Shown here: positions 49,350-52,708 of the stretch, in pieces | Position numbering within the stretch: the stretch's first letter is position 1 | How the letters are laid out: every line of letters starts with the position of its first letter | NCBI GenBank assembly: GCA_029880325.1 | Contig: JAOUOP010000055.1 | Location: 1-52,708, forward strand | Length of the DNA: 52,708 nt | Source: Myxococcales bacterium | GTDB taxonomy: Bacteria > Myxococcota_A > Polyangia > Polyangiales > JAFGIB01 | Direction of reading: 5' to 3' | The notes under the pieces: generated by a model | The model's database searches: none | The model's input: the letters and a program-made list of their open reading frames with translations, nothing else | Told to the model about the DNA's origin: nothing | Program-made: the position numbers and the translations under genes

Positions 49350-49511
49350 TAAGGAGCCGCCGCGAAATAAGGTTGCCAAGTCGGCTTCGAGGCGCCCGTC
49401 CGGCAAGGCGCGACGCCGCGCGAATACTCCATGTATTTGAAGGCGGCGCAACGCAGCTGGGCGGGATGGTTCGGAGTCGAGTTGGTAACCTTATTTTGCG
49501 GCGGCTCCTAA
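49350..49511. repeat. 162-bp inverted-repeat element (core shared with 29856 and 30285)
   Basis: Terminal inverted repeats of 30 bp with three mismatches (left AGGAGCCGCCGCGAAATAAG, right reverse complement AGGAGCCGCCGCAAAATAAG). The interior holds GAATACTCCATGTATTTGA (49422-49440) and GCAACGCAGCTGGGC, shared with the tandem elements at 29856 and, degenerately, with 30285. It lies upstream of the WecG-like gene. The rest of 49272-49691 shows no gene. Confidence 0.88.
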
Positions 49512-49691
49512 GAATCGGCGAGGGCCGCCGACTGCTCGCCGTGGCGAAGCGACGGGGAACATACGGAGTCGATTCAAGGAGACAACCCCGAGGGCGGACG
49601 CCCTGTCGCGGGCCATCACCGGCCGCTGCGTTTTGCCACGAACTTTCGAGACAGGTGACTGGGCGAGCTGATCGGCGCCGGGGCGAACGCT

Positions 49692-51608
49692 CTATTTCGG
49701 GGCGAACGCTTGGCCGACGTGCCAGAAGTCATCCCCCGTGCCGACCCGGTCGGGTAGGTCGAGCAGGTCCTCGGACACGTCTACGAGGATCAAGGCCATG
49801 CCCCGTTCTCGACCCAGACGCGAGCGTAGACCCGTCATCAGCGAGATGCTCGCTTGACCGGAAGCAACCACGATCACTACGCGGTCGGCGATTCTGGCGG
49901 CTCGACGCAGCGCTGGGCCCTGTTGGGCACCGCGCCACGCGAAGAACGTGGGCGCGCCCCTATTGCGAACGACCAGAGCCGTCGACTCCGCCCTGGGCTC
50001 GCGATGGCGCTCGGTGGGCGGTGCATCGGTCTCGATAGCGGGGGCGCTCATCGCGCCCGGCTCCAGCGTCGCCGTGGCAATCGAGGCGGACGGTGCGGCC
50101 GCGCCCGTTGTCGGCAAAGGCGTCAAGCCCTGGGCGAGGTCGATGGCCAGTCGGGTCTCGCGATCGCCTGGCCCGAAGATCAACGTCGTTCCCGCGGTAC
50201 GCAGAGCATCGTCGCTCAGCTCATCGAGGAAGGGGTAGAAGATCTCCTCGCGTCGTGGCCAGGAAGTCGAAGCGACGACGGGAAGGTTTGCCCAGAACGC
50301 GGCCTCGCGTGCTGTGTGAATGCAGCCGTCTCGCAAAGGCCTAACGACCAGATAGAATAGCGAGCCAAAGAGCCCGAGAAAGATGAAGCCGGCCAGAACG
50401 AGCCGGCGCTTTGACTTCTCGGGAAACTCTGGCACGACCGCGGGCGTCAGCACTCGAAACTCTGGCGTCGGAGCTCGGACCGCCTCCCTGGATCGAGTCA
50501 TCTGCGAGTTTATATCATCGACGCGCTTATTCGCGCGTTCAATCTCGGCGACGTGGACGCGGGCTTTGGCTTCGATAGACGAAAGCCGTGCGAGGGTCTC
50601 CTCGGCAGCCGCTAGGGTTTGCTCGTAGCTTTTGCCACGCTCGGCGGCGGCGGCCTTCTCCGCGCGTGCAGTCGACAGCATGGCGCGCATCGAATCGAAC
50701 TCGGGGTCTGGTGCCGTCACGGTGCTCTTTACAACGGTCGTGCCCGCGGCTGCCTGCTCCTGCAGCGCGCGAATCTGAGCTTGCAGAGCCAGAACTTTCG
50801 GATGCTTCGGCGAAAGTCGCTCCTGTGCAGCGCTCAGCTCGGCTCGCGCCTGTGCCAGGGGTTGTGCGGCCGAATCGGAACTGCTGGCCGACTGAACACG
50901 GGTCTTTGGTTGGCGCTTCACCACATCCGAAAGCTGGGCCACCTGTGCCTCGAGTGCAGTGGCCTCCGCTGCGGCTGTGGCACGCTGGAATTTCAGTCGA
51001 TTGACCGTTTCGAGCGCGTTTCCTGCCTCTGCGATGGGATCGACGACGCCGTGGCTGCCCCGGAAGGCGTCGTAATCCGTCTGCGCGGCCGACGCCGCCG
51101 AGCGTGCGCTAGTCAGATCCTGTTGCAGGGCTGCAACGATTTCCGAGGCACGGGTCTGCTCGAGCGTCCTCTGGTGTTGCAGAAACACGCTCACGAGGGT
51201 GTCGGCCACGCGCGCAGCTTCCTCCGCGGTCCGCCCCGAGGCTTCCACCGTGACGAGGCTGCTGCGCCGGTCGAACCACACGTCGATGCCGTCGGCGAGC
51301 CGGCTGGTAGGCCCCGGCAGGTCCAACTGCTTGCGCACCTCCTCAATGAGGCCGGGCAGCTTCAGGACCCCCGCCTGGGTCGAGATCTCGCGCTCCGCCC
51401 GACTGCCGCGGTCGACCGGCTCCCAGATCATCACGGTCTCGGACTTGTAGACGTGCTTGATCAGCAGTGCGGCACCCACACCCAAAATCGCGGCGAGCAG
51501 CACGCTGATGGGGATAAGCCGCCAGCCCCGTTCAATGGAGACCCGGATGCGACCGGTATCGATTGGGAGACCCGGCCGCCCCTGTTCCTCTTCTTCGTCC
51601 TCGTACAC
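49692..51608 (-). CDS. Polysaccharide co-polymerase (Wzz/Wzc type) with degenerate kinase tail
   Basis: The 638-residue inner-membrane protein has a first transmembrane helix at about 31-50, a periplasmic region of about 350 residues rich in Ala/Glu/Gln/Arg coiled coil (about 150-390), a Pro-containing stretch (VPEFPEKSKRRLVLAG) and a second helix at about 405-425. The remaining 200 residues correspond in position to a BY-kinase domain but lack Walker A: GPGDRETR stands where GxxxxGK(S/T) is expected, and there is no Tyr-rich tail. It would control chain length without phosphorylating. GTG start. A separate kinase may exist outside the window. Confidence 0.85.
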   Translation of the reverse strand: MYEDEEEEQGRPGLPIDTGRIRVSIERGWRLIPISVLLAAILGVGAALLIKHVYKSETVMIWEPVDRGSRAEREISTQAGVLKLPGLIEEVRKQLDLPGPTSRLADGIDVWFDRRSSLVTVEASGRTAEEAARVADTLVSVFLQHQRTLEQTRASEIVAALQQDLTSARSAASAAQTDYDAFRGSHGVVDPIAEAGNALETVNRLKFQRATAAAEATALEAQVAQLSDVVKRQPKTRVQSASSSDSAAQPLAQARAELSAAQERLSPKHPKVLALQAQIRALQEQAAAGTTVVKSTVTAPDPEFDSMRAMLSTARAEKAAAAERGKSYEQTLAAAEETLARLSSIEAKARVHVAEIERANKRVDDINSQMTRSREAVRAPTPEFRVLTPAVVPEFPEKSKRRLVLAGFIFLGLFGSLFYLVVRPLRDGCIHTAREAAFWANLPVVASTSWPRREEIFYPFLDELSDDALRTAGTTLIFGPGDRETRLAIDLAQGLTPLPTTGAAAPSASIATATLEPGAMSAPAIETDAPPTERHREPRAESTALVVRNRGAPTFFAWRGAQQGPALRRAARIADRVVIVVASGQASISLMTGLRSRLGRERGMALILVDVSEDLLDLPDRVGTGDDFWHVGQAFAPK

Positions 51609-51908
51609 GTCTGATTCTTTCGGCGCCGCGTGTCACCGAACCAGGCCAAATTTATCCCCGCAATCGTTGTGGGGCAACACACCGGGCTCCGCTAACACCG
51701 CCTGAACTCGAACACCGCCCCGCGCATTCGGCGCTGCGGGTCTGGGCACTGCTTATGGCATGGGCCCATGGCAGCTCAGCAACTATCGAGCCACTTTGCC
51801 ATCCAGCAATTGCCTTCCCAAGGCGGTCGTGGAGCCCGCCAAACAGGTGCCGCACGGTCACCTGGCATCGCAGTGTCCATGCTTGGGACATAGACCCCCG
51901 ATTCTTCC
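51609..51908. other. Intergenic region upstream of the co-polymerase and the sorting-signal gene
   Basis: I see no gene in this 300-bp stretch between the divergent co-polymerase and the small sorted protein. Open frames present are short and featureless. It presumably carries the promoter for the long minus-strand operon; I could not identify it. Confidence 0.4.
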
Positions 51909-51937
51909 TTGACACTCATCCGTGATCCTCCTATAGC
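51909..51937 (+). promoter_or_regulatory. Strong sigma70-type promoter for the sorting-signal protein
   Basis: TTGACA (51909-51914), a 17-nt spacer and TATAGC (51932-51937) give a perfect -35, optimal spacing and a 4-of-6 -10. Transcription would start near 51944, giving a leader of about 57 nt. The leader contains CTAGCTAG just downstream of the -10. Confidence 0.6.
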
Positions 51938-51988
51938 TGGCTAGCTAGGAGTACCGCTGCTGCCAGTCACAGATTAGCTGGTGGCATG

Positions 51989-51994
51989 AGGGGG
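51989..51994 (+). promoter_or_regulatory. Ribosome binding site choosing the start of the sorted protein
   Basis: AGGGGG lies 6 nt ahead of ATG 52001. It falls inside the frame of the alternative ATG 51986, which itself has only a weak GGTGG upstream. Confidence 0.55.
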
Positions 51995-52000
51995 TTCGCC

Positions 52001-52240
52001 ATGTCTACGAGGGTTTGTCTGCTACTTTCAGTGGTTTTCGCTGCGGCCATGTTGCTCGTCGCCGACTCGGCCGATGCCAGGCGTCGGGTATTCGACAGGG
52101 ATGGCACCTATCAGGACGGCGACGCCCAGGGGGAGGACTTCGTTGCCGCTCCCGAACTCGACGGATCCGCTGCCGGCGCAGCGTTCGTGTTGCTCGTTGG
52201 CGGCGCCCTCATTCTCGTCGATCGCCGCCGCCACGCCTGA
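52001..52240 (+). CDS. Small secreted protein with a VPEID-CTERM-type exosortase E sorting signal
   Basis: The protein has 79 residues. It has a Sec signal peptide (about 1-26, CLLLSVVFAAAMLLV, cleavage after ADA), a short acidic mature region (about 27-49, RRRVFDRDGTYQDGDAQGED), and a C-terminal tripartite signal: APELD motif (50-54), a hydrophobic helix (about 57-72) and a basic tail DRRRHA. APELDGS fits the VPEID-type motif recognised by exosortase E, whose gene is at 40155. After cleavage only about 25 residues would remain, so this would be a very small surface-attached or linker peptide. ATG 51986 is an alternative start. Confidence 0.78.
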   Translation: MSTRVCLLLSVVFAAAMLLVADSADARRRVFDRDGTYQDGDAQGEDFVAAPELDGSAAGAAFVLLVGGALILVDRRRHA

Positions 52241-52255
52241 GCCGGGGCCGCCGCC

Positions 52256-52454
52256 TCTCCGGCATCGTCTGGGCCCGATGTGCCGGCGACTGCGGTGCAG
52301 GCGAGAAGAGTTGCGCAGCGGAAAATCAGAGCTGCGTTCCGACGGGCACGAGCTGCACTTTACGGGGCGCAAGTGCCATACCGATACCGATTGCTCACGC
52401 GCGGTCTGTGCCAGCTGGGGTGACTGGGACGATCGAAACACCTCGACCCCGTGA
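52256..52454 (+). pseudogene. Possible frameshifted remnant of a Cys-rich secreted protein
   Basis: One frame reads RCAGDCGAGEKSC, then QSCVPTGTSCTL, and is then lost. From about 52359 the next frame continues TGRKCHTDTDCSRAVCASWG and stops at 52454. Joined by a single frame change, these give a regularly spaced Cys-rich segment like those in Myxococcota secreted proteins. There is no start codon or signal in frame. It may be chance, so confidence is low. Confidence 0.25.
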
Positions 52455-52708
52455 CCGCGGAGGCCGCTTCGAGGAGGAAACCGCCGCTGTGGTCCCAGCC
52501 AGCGCGACCATCAGGCCGCGACGGCTATCCCACGGTCACGATTCGGTGCTCGAGTTGACGGGTTTTCCGGGTGCATGCTAAGCTAGCGTTTCGCCATTCC
52601 GATCGCCCTGCTCACGGGCAAGGAGGGCGCATCTGGGTCGGCTCCGGGCAGTGACCGGAGAGGCTGTAATGTGGCAATGCTCGCGGTAGCGTGCATTGCT
52701 GGCCGACG
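52455..52708. other. Window end without a clear gene; one stable hairpin
   Basis: No supported gene. CTCCGG gcagtga CCGGAG (52642-52660) is a 6-bp GC-rich hairpin just ahead of a possible ATG at 52679 whose frame stays open to the window edge, so a gene may begin here. GCCCtgctcacGGGC followed by AAGGAGGGC (near 52605-52628) resembles the arrangement near 710-730. Confidence 0.3.

Noticed and set aside
52600..52708. Cyclic-di-GMP riboswitch at the window end
   Set aside because: A hairpin and a purine-rich stretch are present, but the conserved GEMM core sequences are not.
1..52708. tRNA, rRNA and transposase genes
   Set aside because: None was recognised on either strand by inspection; a covariance-model search would be needed to exclude small RNAs.

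Overview
The window is GC-rich and gene-dense. It reads as one large surface-polysaccharide (exopolysaccharide or O-antigen-like) locus with an embedded hybrid polyketide/peptide operon and many small inverted-repeat elements in the gaps. The lipoproteins with Asp/Gly/Ser-rich linkers, the type I PKS-NRPS and the exosortase suggest a member of the Myxococcota or a related former deltaproteobacterial group. That placement is inference from gene style; the window has no rRNA, tRNA or other phylogenetic marker that I can see.

Layout. 1-762: no gene; one 158-bp inverted-repeat element and a lone element end. 763-2839 (+): two tandem paralogous outer-membrane polysaccharide export lipoproteins. 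2844-6172 (-): a four-gene nucleotide-sugar operon (RfbF-type cytidylyltransferase, SDR, RmlC-type epimerase, SDR). 6479-8268 (+): GT2 glycosyltransferase and a classical SDR. 8255-20181 (-): a five-gene operon, in transcription order a free-standing ketosynthase, a 2399-residue AT-ACP-C-A-pseudoKR-PCP-TE protein, an MBOAT acyltransferase, its SGNH-like partner and a membrane-anchored alpha/beta hydrolase. 20283-21203 (+): CheR-like methyltransferase. 21223-29710 (-): Wzy-like polymerase, Wzx-like flippase, beta-helix lipoprotein, GmhA-like isomerase, GT2, left-handed beta-helix acyltransferase, VanZ-like protein. 29711-30505: tandem and degenerate inverted-repeat elements. 30506-38807 (+): two PQQ-type sugar dehydrogenases carrying haem c motifs, then two more beta-helix lipoproteins. 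38821-51608 (-): GT2, exosortase E/CPBP fusion, GalE, GmhB, HddC, SDR, HddA, GT4, RmlD-like SDR, WecG/TagA transferase and a Wzz-like co-polymerase with a dead kinase tail. 52001-52240 (+): a 79-residue secreted protein ending in an exosortase E sorting signal.

How it fits together. GmhA, HddA, GmhB and HddC would make GDP-D-glycero-alpha-D-manno-heptose; GalE, the RfbF group and the RmlD-like protein supply other sugars; GT2, GT4 and WecG enzymes build the repeat unit; Wzx, Wzy, the Wzz-like protein and the two export lipoproteins form a Wzx/Wzy assembly and export route. The exosortase E/protease and the small APELD-signal protein look like an enzyme-substrate pair at the edge of the locus.

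The most unusual operon is the PKS-NRPS one. Its adenylation pocket reads as glycine, its AT reads as malonyl, its KR has lost the cofactor and catalytic motifs, and its thioesterase uses Cys. It is followed directly by MBOAT and SGNH acyl-transfer genes, which raises the untested possibility that an acyl-glycine-type product is attached to, or made alongside, the polysaccharide.
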